Assembly (NCBI RefSeq): GCF_900240995.1
Contig: NZ_LT965959.1
Location: forward strand, 1-64,000
Length of the DNA: 64,000 bases
Direction of reading: 5' to 3'
Origin: Bacillus sp. Marseille-P3661
Lineage (GTDB): Bacteria; Bacillota; Bacilli; Bacillales; Bacillaceae_J
The notes under the pieces are model-generated. The model saw nothing but the letters and a program-made list of their open reading frames with translations, made no database searches and was not told the DNA's origin. The first letter of the stretch is position 1, and each line of letters starts with the position of its first letter. Below, piece after piece: positions 19,206 to 27,443 of this stretch. Position numbers and translations under genes: made by a program.

Positions 19206-19388
19206 ATGCGATTTATAACGAATTATGTGCGCGATGTAGTTCGCGAAATGAAGAAAGTTAGCTGGCCAAAGAGAAAAGAACTAACACGCTATACTATTAC
19301 AGTTATTATAACTGTTGCGTTTGTTACCGTGTTTTTTGCAGTAGTAGATATGGGGATTTCCTCATTAATTCGATTAATTCTTGGTTAA
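19206..19388 (+). CDS. secE: SecE, preprotein translocase subunit
   Basis: A 60-residue single-span SecE of the short Gram-positive type. The N-terminal amphipathic part contains the conserved VVREMKKVSWPKRKEL segment (about 10-25), which lies on the membrane surface. One membrane helix follows (about 30-52). SecE clamps the two halves of SecY. The start ATG 19206 is preceded by TTGGGGG. nusG follows, the universal secE-nusG order, but with a hairpin in between. Confidence 0.97.
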   Translation: MRFITNYVRDVVREMKKVSWPKRKELTRYTITVIITVAFVTVFFAVVDMGISSLIRLILG

Positions 19389-19441
19389 TGTTGTATACAC
19401 TGTGGTATAATGTAGTATAATTTAGGAAATACAGGATATAT

Positions 19442-19462
19442 AACCCGCTTGCGGGTTTTTCG
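19442..19462 (+). terminator. Terminator-like hairpin between secE and nusG
   Basis: AACCCGC and GCGGGTT lie back to back, closing as a 5-bp GC-rich stem with a CTTG loop and flanking A-T pairs. TTTTT follows. It may attenuate read-through from secE into nusG. Confidence 0.65.
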
Positions 19463-19572
19463 TGTTTTTCAAAATAAGTTAAATATCACCCAATATTACA
19501 ACAAAGTAATAACTGGCGTTAATATAATAACATCTATTTGGGTATGTATTTTTTGTCCAGTTAATTATCCGC

Positions 19573-19606
19573 AGGGAGGGAATGGACGTATTAGTCCGCT
19601 AAAACG
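19573..19606 (+). promoter_or_regulatory. nusG ribosome binding site at a distance, with looped-out hairpin
   Basis: The only strong Shine-Dalgarno, AGGGAGGG (19573-19580), is 26 nt before the nusG ATG, too far for normal use. Between them GGAC (19584-19587) can pair with GTCC (19594-19597), extended by a U-G pair at 19583/19598. If that 16-nt hairpin is looped out, the effective spacing is about 10 nt. No other start codon in frame precedes the ATG because TAG lies at 19592. Confidence 0.5.
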
Positions 19607-20140
19607 ATGGAAAAAAATTGGTATGTTGTCCATACTTATTCAGGCTACGAAAACAAGGTAAAAGCAAATCTGGAAAAGCGTGTTGAATCTATGGCTATGC
19701 AAGACAAGATCTTTCGCATTGTTGTTCCTGAAGAAGAAGAAAATGAAATTAAAAACGGTAAAAAGAAAATAGTGAAGAAAAAAGTATTTCCGGGTTATGT
19801 GCTAGTTGAGATTATAATGACGGATGATTCTTGGTATGTTGTAAGAAATACACCAGGTGTAACAGGGTTCGTCGGGTCGACTGGTTCAGGATCCAAACCA
19901 ATTCCACTACAACCAGAAGAGGTTGAGGTTATATTAAAGAGAATGGGAATGGACAAGATTCAAACGGATATTGACTTCGAACTTAAAGAAAATGTTCGAG
20001 TAACAGAAGGTCCATTTAATAACTTTACTGGTACTATTGAAGAAATTGATCTGGACAAGCAAAAAGTAAAAGTTCATGTTAATATGTTTGGTAGAGAAAC
20101 ACCGGTTGAACTTGAATTTACGCAAATTGAAAGAATATAA
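19607..20140 (+). CDS. nusG: NusG, transcription elongation and termination factor
   Basis: A 177-residue NusG. It has an NGN domain (about 1-110; NWYVVHTYSGYENKVKANL at the start and FPGYVLVE near 62-69) that binds RNA polymerase across the clamp. A C-terminal KOW domain (about 125-175; VRVTEGPFNNFTGTIEEID) contacts Rho or ribosomal protein S10. In Bacillus NusG also stimulates pausing. The ATG at 19607 is fixed by an upstream stop in frame and by the conserved MEKNWYVVHTYSG start, yet lacks a well-spaced Shine-Dalgarno. Confidence 0.97.
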   Translation: MEKNWYVVHTYSGYENKVKANLEKRVESMAMQDKIFRIVVPEEEENEIKNGKKKIVKKKVFPGYVLVEIIMTDDSWYVVRNTPGVTGFVGSTGSGSKPIPLQPEEVEVILKRMGMDKIQTDIDFELKENVRVTEGPFNNFTGTIEEIDLDKQKVKVHVNMFGRETPVELEFTQIERI

Positions 20141-20262
20141 TAATGCTGCTTTAAAAAATATTTAATTTATTGCTTGCAATTGATTTTAATAAATGATAAA
20201 ATTTTCGTGGTTCCTATGAGTCTCAAAACACATGAGACTGTGTTAATATATAGGATAGTTGA

Positions 20263-20293
20263 GTGGGAGGGTCGGACAAGGCCTTATAACCAC
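20263..20293 (+). promoter_or_regulatory. L1-binding-site look-alike in the rplK leader
   Basis: GTGGGAGGG at 20263-20271 and ATAACCAC ending at 20293 can form a GTGG/CCAC-closed stem. This resembles the L1 stalk of 23S rRNA, which has GGTGGGAGG paired with ACCACC. L1 is known to repress its operon by binding such mimics in E. coli. The site ends 27 nt before the rplK start. Confidence 0.6.
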
Positions 20294-20320
20294 ATCACGG
20301 ACTTTAAGGAGGTGTGTCTC

Positions 20321-20746
20321 GTGGCTAAAAAAGTAATTAAGGTTGTTAAACTTCAAATTCCTGCAGGTAAAGCAAACCCAGCGCCACCGGTTGGTCCTGC
20401 ACTAGGTCAAGCAGGTGTAAATATCATGGGATTCTGTAAGGAATTCAATGCTCGTACAGCTGACCAAGCTGGTCTAATTATCCCTGTTGAGATTACTGTA
20501 TTTGAAGATCGTTCATTTACGTTCGTAACAAAAACTCCGCCTGCTGCTGTTCTTCTTAAAGTAGCTGCTGGTATTCAGTCTGGTTCTGGTGAACCAAACA
20601 AGAAGAAAGTTGCGACGGTTAAACGTGATAAAGTACGTGAAATCGCTGAACAAAAAATGCCTGACCTTAACGCAGCAAATGTCGAATCTGCAATGCGTAT
20701 GGTTGAAGGTACAGCGCGCAGCATGGGAATCGTTATTGAAGACTAA
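20321..20746 (+). CDS. rplK: 50S ribosomal protein L11
   Basis: A 141-residue L11 forming the base of the GTPase-associated centre with 23S helices 43-44. The proline-rich [18 protein letters not shown] segment (about 17-34) is the thiopeptide-contact region, and the C-terminal half is the rRNA-binding domain. The start is GTG 20321 behind AAGGAGGTG. The reading frame runs upstream to 20174, but that part is leader. It is followed by a hairpin and then rplA. Confidence 0.98.
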   Translation: MAKKVIKVVKLQIPAGKANPAPPVGPALGQAGVNIMGFCKEFNARTADQAGLIIPVEITVFEDRSFTFVTKTPPAAVLLKVAAGIQSGSGEPNKKKVATVKRDKVREIAEQKMPDLNAANVESAMRMVEGTARSMGIVIED

Positions 20747-20774
20747 TCCCGTGAGTTGCTAATGTGATTGGCAG

Positions 20775-20803
20775 AGGTTGCGATTCCTTTTCGCAACCTT
20801 TAT
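20775..20803 (+). terminator. Hairpin between rplK and rplA (weak terminator or attenuator)
   Basis: GGTTGCG (20776-20782) pairs with CGCAACC (20792-20798), followed by TTTATT. The T-run is short, so partial termination or a protective hairpin are both possible. Confidence 0.5.
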
Positions 20804-20805
20804 TC

Positions 20806-20831
20806 GTGGGAGGTAAAACCGTTATAACCAC
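20806..20831 (+). promoter_or_regulatory. L1-binding-site look-alike in the rplA leader
   Basis: GTGGGAGG (20806-20813) and CCAC (20828-20831) repeat the arrangement seen before rplK, including the block TTATAACCACAT. The site lies 20 nt before the rplA ATG, so L1 could control its own gene separately from L11. Confidence 0.55.
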
Positions 20832-20851
20832 ATACAAGGAGGATTTTATTC

Positions 20852-21544
20852 ATGGCTAAAAAAGGTAAAAGATATCAAGAGCTTACAAAGCTTGTTGATC
20901 GTTCAAAAGCATATCCGGTTCAAGAAGCGGTTGAGTTAGTTAAGAAAACTGCAACTGCTAAATTCGATGAGAGTGTTGAAGTAGCATTTCGTTTAGGAGT
21001 AGATCCTAAGAAAGCTGATCAACAAATTCGTGGAGCAGTTGTATTACCGCATGGTACTGGTAAAACTCAACGCGTTTTAGTTTTTGCTAAAGGTGAAAAA
21101 GTTAAAGAAGCAGAAGCTGCTGGTGCAGACTATGTAGGCGATGCTGAATATATTACTAAAATCCAACAAGGTTGGTTTGAGTTTGATGTAGTAGTAGCTA
21201 CACCTGATATGATGGGTGAAGTAGGTAAGTTAGGTCGTGTATTAGGACCTAAAGGTTTAATGCCAAACCCTAAAACGGGTACTGTTACATTTGAAGTTGA
21301 AAAAGCAATCAACGATATTAAAGCAGGTAAAGTTGAGTACCGTGTAGACAAAGCTGGTAACATTCATGTACCTATTGGTAAGGTTTCATTTGATGATGAA
21401 AAATTAGCAGGTAACTTACAAACGATTGTTGAAACAATCCAAAAAGCTAAACCTGCTGCTGCTAAAGGAACATATATGAAGAATGTTGCGATCGCTTCTA
21501 CAATGGGCCCTGGCGTTAAGGTTGACGTTTCATCTTTATTATAA
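20852..21544 (+). CDS. rplA: 50S ribosomal protein L1
   Basis: A 230-residue L1 that forms the mobile stalk at the exit side of the E site. Domain I is split (about 1-67 and 160-230) around domain II. The signature [20 protein letters not shown] is near residues 124-143. L1 is known as a translational repressor of its own operon, and L1-like RNA sites precede both rplK and rplA here. ATG 20852 follows AAGGAGG. Confidence 0.98.
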   Translation: MAKKGKRYQELTKLVDRSKAYPVQEAVELVKKTATAKFDESVEVAFRLGVDPKKADQQIRGAVVLPHGTGKTQRVLVFAKGEKVKEAEAAGADYVGDAEYITKIQQGWFEFDVVVATPDMMGEVGKLGRVLGPKGLMPNPKTGTVTFEVEKAINDIKAGKVEYRVDKAGNIHVPIGKVSFDDEKLAGNLQTIVETIQKAKPAAAKGTYMKNVAIASTMGPGVKVDVSSLL

Positions 21545-21551
21545 AATAGTA

Positions 21552-21580
21552 TTGACAAAATAGATTTAAACGAATATACT
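21552..21580 (+). promoter_or_regulatory. Sigma-A promoter of rplJL
   Basis: TTGACA at 21552-21557 and TATACT at 21575-21580 are separated by 17 bp, starting 8 bp after the rplA stop. It gives rplJ-rplL a separate transcript with a long leader. Confidence 0.85.
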
Positions 21581-21585
21581 AATAT

Positions 21586-21735
21586 TCGTTGTTAAAAAAA
21601 TATTGATTATACCGTAGACAGTAGGTGCTCTAACAGCTTAATTCCCTACCGAGGTGTGTTATAAATCTGTTGCAATATATAATTGCGATGAACGGATAAA
21701 TAATGCCTCCACGTCTGCTTGTGGAGGCTTTTTAA
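21586..21735 (+). ncRNA. L10 leader with attenuator
   Basis: This leader lies between the rplJ promoter and the gene. It contains the structured core (about 21611-21700, with cagtaggtgctctaacagc and ccctaccgaggtgtg) typical of the Firmicutes L10(L12)4 leader. A terminator follows: GCCTCCAC (21705-21712) pairs with GTGGAGGC (21721-21728), then TTTTT. In B. subtilis L10(L12)4 is known to bind this leader and promote termination. Confidence 0.85.
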
Positions 21736-21777
21736 ATGAACACAGTGCGGTATAAAAATTCTACAGGAGGTGTTAGG

Positions 21778-22284
21778 ATGAGTAATGCTACAATCGTTGA
21801 ACAAAAGAAACAACTAGTTTCAGAAATCGCTGATAAGTTTCGCGAAAGTAAATCTGCAGTATTTGTAGATTATCGTGGTCTTGATGTTTCTGAAGTAACT
21901 GAATTACGTAAGCAATTACGTGATGCAGGTGTTGACTTTAAAGTTTACAAAAACACAATGATGCGTCGTGCTGCTGATGAGACTAATTTTTCAGCTCTTA
22001 ACGAGCAATTAGTAGGTCCAACTGCTGTTGCTTTCAGTTTTGAAGATGTAGTTGCTCCGGCGAAAATCATAAACGATTTTGCTAAAAAGCACGAAGATCT
22101 AGAAATTAAAGCTGGTATCATTGAAGGTAATATTGCAACTGTTGAAGAAGTGAAGGCGTTAGCTGAACTTCCATCACGCGAAGGTTTACTTTCTATGTTG
22201 CTTAGCGTATTACAAGCTCCAATCCGCAACTTTGCTCTTGTTACAAAAGCTGTTGCAGATCAAAAAGAAGAACAAGGTGCTTAA
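21778..22284 (+). CDS. rplJ: 50S ribosomal protein L10
   Basis: A 168-residue L10 that anchors L7/L12 dimers to the ribosome and represses its own operon through the leader. The N-terminal ~130 residues are the rRNA-binding domain ([20 protein letters not shown] near 25-44). The C-terminal helix (about 132-165) carries the L12 N-terminal domains. I chose ATG 21778, which follows AGGAGGTGT and matches the family start; the frame from 21736 begins inside the leader. Confidence 0.98.
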   Translation: MSNATIVEQKKQLVSEIADKFRESKSAVFVDYRGLDVSEVTELRKQLRDAGVDFKVYKNTMMRRAADETNFSALNEQLVGPTAVAFSFEDVVAPAKIINDFAKKHEDLEIKAGIIEGNIATVEEVKALAELPSREGLLSMLLSVLQAPIRNFALVTKAVADQKEEQGA

Positions 22285-22341
22285 TATAAGCTACTGATTA
22301 AAATAAAAAATACGGATTGAAAAATAAGGAGGATATTTAAA

Positions 22342-22707
22342 ATGACACAAGAACAAATCATTGAAGCGGTTAAAAATATGACTGTTTTAGAATTAAATGA
22401 CCTAGTAAAAGCTATCGAGGAAGAATTTGGCGTAACTGCTGCTGCTCCAGTTGTTATGGGTGGAGCTGTTGCTGGTGGAGCTGCTGCTGAAGAGAAGACT
22501 GAATTCGACGTAATCTTAGCTAGCGCTGGCGACCAAAAGATTAAGGTTATCAAAGTTGTACGTGAAATCACTGGTCTTGGCTTAAAAGAAGCTAAAGAAT
22601 TAGTTGACAACACTCCAAAGGCTCTTAAAGAAGGCGTTTCTAAAGAAGAAGCTGAAGAAATTAAAGCTAAGCTTGATGAAGTTGGAGCTAACGTAGAAGT
22701 TAAGTAA
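22342..22707 (+). CDS. rplL: 50S ribosomal protein L7/L12
   Basis: A 121-residue acidic stalk protein that recruits translation GTPases. It has an N-terminal dimerisation helix pair (about 1-32), an alanine- and glycine-rich hinge (about 36-52), and the globular C-terminal domain with [20 protein letters not shown], which contacts EF-Tu and EF-G. ATG 22342 follows AAGGAGG. A terminator lies 18 bp downstream. Confidence 0.98.
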   Translation: MTQEQIIEAVKNMTVLELNDLVKAIEEEFGVTAAAPVVMGGAVAGGAAAEEKTEFDVILASAGDQKIKVIKVVREITGLGLKEAKELVDNTPKALKEGVSKEEAEEIKAKLDEVGANVEVK

Positions 22708-22725
22708 TTGTGATTTAAAAATAAG

Positions 22726-22751
22726 AAGCTCGCTTTTAAGCGAGCTTTTTT
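22726..22751 (+). terminator. Terminator of rplJL
   Basis: AAGCTCGCTT (22726-22735) and AAGCGAGCTT (22738-22747) form a near-perfect inverted repeat followed by TTTT. Confidence 0.9.
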
Positions 22752-22831
22752 GTACTATATAAAACTAATACATACATGATGTTAGACCAAGGCGCATACG
22801 CTTTTAAGTTAAAGGGGTGGAATTTGTTTAG

Positions 22832-23434
22832 ATGTCAGATCATTACTTTTCAAGTAATCCTTCCGTTGAAAGTAAACCATTTACCTTTGAGGACCGACTC
22901 AAAGGCCATTCTTTTATATTTACCTCAGATTTAGGAGTTTTTTCAAAGAACGAAGTAGATTTTGGCTCTAGATTGTTAATTGAACAGTTTGAAGTACCTG
23001 ATGTTCCTGGTGATTTGTTAGATGTTGGCTGTGGCTATGGTCCGATTGGATTATCTCTTGCGAAGGAATATCCAGATCGGAAAATAGTTATGGTAGATGT
23101 TAATGAGAGATCTTTGAATTTATCTAGAATTAATAGTGATAAAAACAATATTACAAATGTTCATGTGCGAAGGAGCGATCTGTTTTCGGATATAAACGAA
23201 AAGAACTTTGCTGCAATAATCTCAAATCCCCCAATACGTGCCGGCAAAAAGGTGGTCCATGAAATCTTAGAGCGATCCTATGAACATCTTGCTGAGCATG
23301 GTGAACTGTGGATTGTTATTCAAAAAAAACAAGGGGCGCCATCTGCTCTCGATAAGTTAAAGTCGATTTTTTCAGAAGTAGACGTCGTTGAGAAGAAAAA
23401 AGGGTATTATATCATAAAATCAAAAAAAAGTTGA
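22832..23434 (+). CDS. ybxB: RsmC-like class I methyltransferase (YbxB)
   Basis: A 200-residue SAM-dependent methyltransferase. The glycine-rich SAM loop DVGCGYGPIGLSLA is near residues 66-79 and the catalytic SNPPIRAG near 130-137. The NPP motif marks N-methylation of a nucleobase, and related RsmC and RlmG enzymes make m2G in rRNA; the target here is inferred. It is half the length of E. coli RsmC because it lacks the N-terminal pseudo-domain. It lies between rplL and rpoB as in B. subtilis. Confidence 0.92.
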   Translation: MSDHYFSSNPSVESKPFTFEDRLKGHSFIFTSDLGVFSKNEVDFGSRLLIEQFEVPDVPGDLLDVGCGYGPIGLSLAKEYPDRKIVMVDVNERSLNLSRINSDKNNITNVHVRRSDLFSDINEKNFAAIISNPPIRAGKKVVHEILERSYEHLAEHGELWIVIQKKQGAPSALDKLKSIFSEVDVVEKKKGYYIIKSKKS

Positions 23435-23726
23435 CGGTTATTTTTGGTTATGTTAAGATTGTAAAATGCATACGAATGTATATATTAAAATTTTTGTCAA
23501 TATGAAAAAAAGTGTATAAAAGTCTAGATGTTGGAAATACTAATATAATCGTGTGCATAAAAGTTTTGCTTTTTGAAAGAAAGAAGCTTTTTTATTTGGC
23601 TAAATTTCTTGCAATTGGGTTTGCAGCTCAATCCTTTTTGCTTAGCAATTGAATACAAAATTGTACAGAGTAAGAAGTGATTTGTGCTTTTTTAAATAAA
23701 ACGCTTTATTTTGAGGGGTGAATCAG
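23435..23726 (+). other. Leader region before rpoB
   Basis: A 292-bp AT-rich stretch without a gene. TTGACG (23431-23436, overlapping the ybxB stop) with TAAGAT at 23454-23459 (17-bp spacer) is a possible rpoBC promoter. A-rich and T-rich tracts around 23568-23596 (including AAGCTTTTTT) could form a weak hairpin. GAGGGGTG at 23713-23720 is the rpoB Shine-Dalgarno. Confidence 0.45.
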
Positions 23727-26700
23727 TTGACGGGTCAACTAATTCAGTATGGACGCCACCGCCAGCGCAGAAGTTATGCGCGAATCAGTGAGGTGTTGGA
23801 ATTACCAAATCTTATTGAAATTCAACTCTCTTCTTATCAATGGTTCCTTGATGAGGGATTAAGGGAGATGTTCCAGGATATTTCTCCTATTGAGGATTTC
23901 ACTGGAAATTTATCACTTGAGTTTATTGATTATAGCTTAGGTGAACCAAAGTATTCTGTAAGTGAAGCAAAGCAACGAGACGTTACATACTCAGCGCCAC
24001 TAAGGGTTAAAGTTCGCTTACTTAACAAAGAGACAGGTGAAGTAAAAGAGCAGGATGTATTTATGGGAGATTTCCCTTTGATGACTGAAACAGGTACGTT
24101 CATTATTAATGGCGCAGAACGTGTTATAGTTTCACAGCTTGTTCGTTCACCAAGTGTTTATTACAGTGGTAAAATCGATAAAAACGGTAAACGTGGTTTC
24201 ACCGCAACTGTTATACCGAATCGTGGTGCATGGCTTGAATATGAAACAGATGCTAAAGATGTAGTATATGTTCGTATTGACCGTACACGAAAACTACCTG
24301 TAACAGTATTGTTAAGGGCTCTAGGTTTTGGTTCTGATTCTGAAATTACAGATCTGCTAGGTGAAAACGAGTATTTAAGAAATACTCTAGACAAGGATAA
24401 CACGGAAACTACTGAAAAAGCTCTATTGGAAATTTACGAGCGTTTACGTCCGGGTGAACCACCTACTGTAGAAAATGCTAAAAGTTTACTAATTTCACGT
24501 TTCTTTGATCCAAAACGGTATGATCTAGCGAATGTTGGCCGTTATAAAATCAACAAAAAACTCCATATTAAAAATCGGTTATTTAACCAACGTGTTGCTG
24601 AAACGTTAGTCGACCCTGAAACTGGCGAAGTGCTGGTTGAGAAGGGCACTATGCTCGATCGACGCACGTTAGACCGGATCTTACCGAATCTAGAAAATAA
24701 TATTGGATTTAAAATAGCTCGACCAAACGGCGGTGTAATAGAAGAGGATATTACTGTCCAATCTATTAAAATATTTGCTCCGAACGATCCTGATGGTGAA
24801 AAAGTTATTAATGTAATAGGCAATTCTAATATCGATGTTGAAATTAAAAATATTACACCTGCTGATATTATTGCTTCTATTAGTTATTTCTTTAATCTCT
24901 TGCATCAAGTAGGGGATACGGATGATATCGATCATCTAGGAAATCGTCGCTTACGTTCAGTGGGTGAACTGTTACAAAATCAATTTAGAATTGGATTATC
25001 ACGTATGGAACGTGTGGTACGTGAAAGAATGTCAATTCAAGATGCCAATAATATAACTCCGCAGGCGTTAATTAATATTCGACCTGTAATAGCAGCGATT
25101 AAAGAATTCTTTGGTAGTTCCCAGTTATCGCAGTTTATGGACCAAACAAATCCTCTAGCAGAATTGACACATAAGCGTCGTCTTTCTGCATTAGGGCCTG
25201 GTGGTTTAACACGTGAACGCGCAGGATTTGAAGTGCGTGACGTTCATTATTCACATTACGGTCGTATGTGTCCGATTGAAACACCTGAAGGTCCTAATAT
25301 CGGGTTAATTAACTCGTTGTCTTCTTATGCAAAAGTTAATAGATTTGGATTCATTGAAACTCCTTATCGCAAAGTTGATCCGGAGACTGGTAAAGTAACT
25401 TCACAGATCGATTATCTTACTGCTGATGAAGAAGATAACTATGTTGTTGCACAGGCGAATGCTATCTTATCTGAAGATGGATCGTTTGTAGATGATGAGG
25501 TAGTTGCACGTTTCCGTGGTGAAAATACCATGGTTAAAAGGGATCGCATTGACTATATGGACGTATCGCCTAAACAGGTCGTATCGGCCGCGACAGCTTG
25601 TATTCCTTTCTTAGAAAACGATGACTCAAACCGTGCACTAATGGGTGCGAACATGCAGCGACAAGCTGTTCCGTTGCTTAGCCCGCAAGCACCAATTGTC
25701 GGAACAGGAATGGAATATGTGGATGGTAAGGACTCTGGTGCAGCTGTAATCTGTAAGTTTGACGGTATTGTTGAACACGTTGAAGCACGTTACATTCATG
25801 TTCGTCGTACAACAGAAGTTGATGGCCAGAAGGTTAAGGGTGATCTTGATAAATACGAACTGTTAAAGTTTATACGATCAAACCAAGGTATGTGCTATAA
25901 TCAACGACCAATCGTTTCGGTTGGAGATGAAGTGAAAAAAGGTGAAATCTTAGCAGATGGACCTTCAATGGATCTTGGTGAATTAGCATTAGGCCGAAAT
26001 GTTATGGTTGGTTTCATGACCTGGGAAGGTTACAACTACGAAGATGCAATTATCATGAGTGAACGACTAGTTAAAGATGATGTATTTACATCTATTCATA
26101 TAGAAGAGTATGAATCTGAAGCCCGTGATACGAAATTAGGTCCAGAAGAAATAACCCGTGATATACCAAACGTGGGTGAAGATGCGCTACGCAACCTGGA
26201 TGAAAGAGGTATTATTCGAATCGGAGCGGAAGTTAAAGATGGTGATTTACTAGTAGGTAAAGTTACACCAAAGGGTGTGACTGAATTAACTGCTGAAGAA
26301 CGTCTGTTACATGCTATCTTTGGCGAAAAAGCTCGTGAAGTTCGTGATACATCACTACGTGTACCGCATGGCGGTGGCGGAATTATCTTAGATGTAAGAG
26401 TGTTTAATCGAGAAGATGGCGACGAACTACCTCCAGGTGTCAATCAGCTAGTACGCGTATTCATTGTTCAAAAGCGAAAAATCCATGAGGGCGATAAAAT
26501 GGCTGGACGACATGGTAATAAAGGGGTAATTTCCCGTATTATGCCAGAGGAAGATATGCCGTTTTTACCTGATGGAACACCGATAGATATCATGTTAAAT
26601 CCACTAGGTGTACCTTCGCGTATGAATATTGGGCAGGTACTAGAATTACATCTAGGAATGGCAGCTCGTTATTTAGGAATACATGTAGCTTCACCTGTTT

Positions 26701-27299
26701 TTGATGGTGCGCGCGAAGAAGATGTATGGTCTACGTTAGAAGAGGCTGGCATGGCTCGTGATGCTAAAACTATTCTATATGATGGACGTACTGGAGAACC
26801 GTTTGACAACCGTGTATCAGTTGGGATTATGTATATGATCAAACTTGCACACATGGTTGATGACAAACTTCATGCTCGTTCAACAGGTCCTTACTCATTA
26901 GTTACGCAACAGCCGTTGGGCGGTAAAGCTCAATTTGGCGGTCAGCGTTTTGGTGAGATGGAAGTATGGGCATTAGAAGCATATGGGGCAGCCTATACAT
27001 TACAAGAAATTTTGACAGTTAAGTCAGATGATGTTGTAGGTCGTGTAAAGACATATGAAGCGATTGTAAAAGGTGAAAATGTACCGGAGCCAGGTGTACC
27101 TGAATCATTTAAAGTATTAATAAAGGAACTCCAAAGCTTAGGTATGGATGTTAAGATGCTATCGCTTGATGAAGAAGAGATTGAATTGCGTGACTTCGAT
27201 GATGATGACGAGCAACGAGATCTACCTTCTTTAGATGAGGGTAATGATGAACCTATAGTTGTTAACGAAGAAAAAGATGCAACAACTATTGAAAATTAA
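23727..27299 (+). CDS. rpoB: RNA polymerase subunit beta
   Basis: A 1190-residue beta subunit of normal Bacillus length. The rifampicin-binding cluster is readable as [17 protein letters not shown] then [13 protein letters not shown] (about residues 460-490) with the usual susceptible residues (Q, D, H, S). The C-terminal [18 protein letters not shown] block contacts beta-prime. The C-terminus is acidic and variable. I chose TTG 23727, giving [17 protein letters not shown] as in relatives, with AGGGGTG ahead; the GTG at 23718 is inside that Shine-Dalgarno. Confidence 0.98.
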   Translation: MTGQLIQYGRHRQRRSYARISEVLELPNLIEIQLSSYQWFLDEGLREMFQDISPIEDFTGNLSLEFIDYSLGEPKYSVSEAKQRDVTYSAPLRVKVRLLNKETGEVKEQDVFMGDFPLMTETGTFIINGAERVIVSQLVRSPSVYYSGKIDKNGKRGFTATVIPNRGAWLEYETDAKDVVYVRIDRTRKLPVTVLLRALGFGSDSEITDLLGENEYLRNTLDKDNTETTEKALLEIYERLRPGEPPTVENAKSLLISRFFDPKRYDLANVGRYKINKKLHIKNRLFNQRVAETLVDPETGEVLVEKGTMLDRRTLDRILPNLENNIGFKIARPNGGVIEEDITVQSIKIFAPNDPDGEKVINVIGNSNIDVEIKNITPADIIASISYFFNLLHQVGDTDDIDHLGNRRLRSVGELLQNQFRIGLSRMERVVRERMSIQDANNITPQALINIRPVIAAIKEFFGSSQLSQFMDQTNPLAELTHKRRLSALGPGGLTRERAGFEVRDVHYSHYGRMCPIETPEGPNIGLINSLSSYAKVNRFGFIETPYRKVDPETGKVTSQIDYLTADEEDNYVVAQANAILSEDGSFVDDEVVARFRGENTMVKRDRIDYMDVSPKQVVSAATACIPFLENDDSNRALMGANMQRQAVPLLSPQAPIVGTGMEYVDGKDSGAAVICKFDGIVEHVEARYIHVRRTTEVDGQKVKGDLDKYELLKFIRSNQGMCYNQRPIVSVGDEVKKGEILADGPSMDLGELALGRNVMVGFMTWEGYNYEDAIIMSERLVKDDVFTSIHIEEYESEARDTKLGPEEITRDIPNVGEDALRNLDERGIIRIGAEVKDGDLLVGKVTPKGVTELTAEERLLHAIFGEKAREVRDTSLRVPHGGGGIILDVRVFNREDGDELPPGVNQLVRVFIVQKRKIHEGDKMAGRHGNKGVISRIMPEEDMPFLPDGTPIDIMLNPLGVPSRMNIGQVLELHLGMAARYLGIHVASPVFDGAREEDVWSTLEEAGMARDAKTILYDGRTGEPFDNRVSVGIMYMIKLAHMVDDKLHARSTGPYSLVTQQPLGGKAQFGGQRFGEMEVWALEAYGAAYTLQEILTVKSDDVVGRVKTYEAIVKGENVPEPGVPESFKVLIKELQSLGMDVKMLSLDEEEIELRDFDDDDEQRDLPSLDEGNDEPIVVNEEKDATTIEN

Positions 27300-27443
27300 T
27301 AATAAAAACTAATAATTATAGAGCATAGCTGTTGATTGGAATTGTAACCAAACTCGATTAGTAGCTAGTTTGATCTTACAATCGGTTGAGGGGGAAGACC
27401 CCTCAACCTATAGAAGTTTCACTTAAAAAGGGAGGTAGGCCCC

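Noticed and set aside
19582-19602. Six-codon upstream reading frame before nusG
   Set aside because: Its ATG is only one base after the Shine-Dalgarno, too close for efficient initiation. The hairpin explanation fits better, though a leader peptide is not fully excluded.
19449-19661. 70-residue frame between secE and nusG
   Set aside because: It runs through the terminator hairpin and overlaps the nusG start in another frame; composition is not protein-like.
20174-20320. N-terminal extension of L11
   Set aside because: The in-frame stretch contains the leader, the L1-like site and the Shine-Dalgarno; the family start is GTG 20321.
27380-27420. Terminator between rpoB and rpoC
   Set aside because: A GGGG...CCCC hairpin is possible but there is no T-run, and rpoB and rpoC must be co-expressed.
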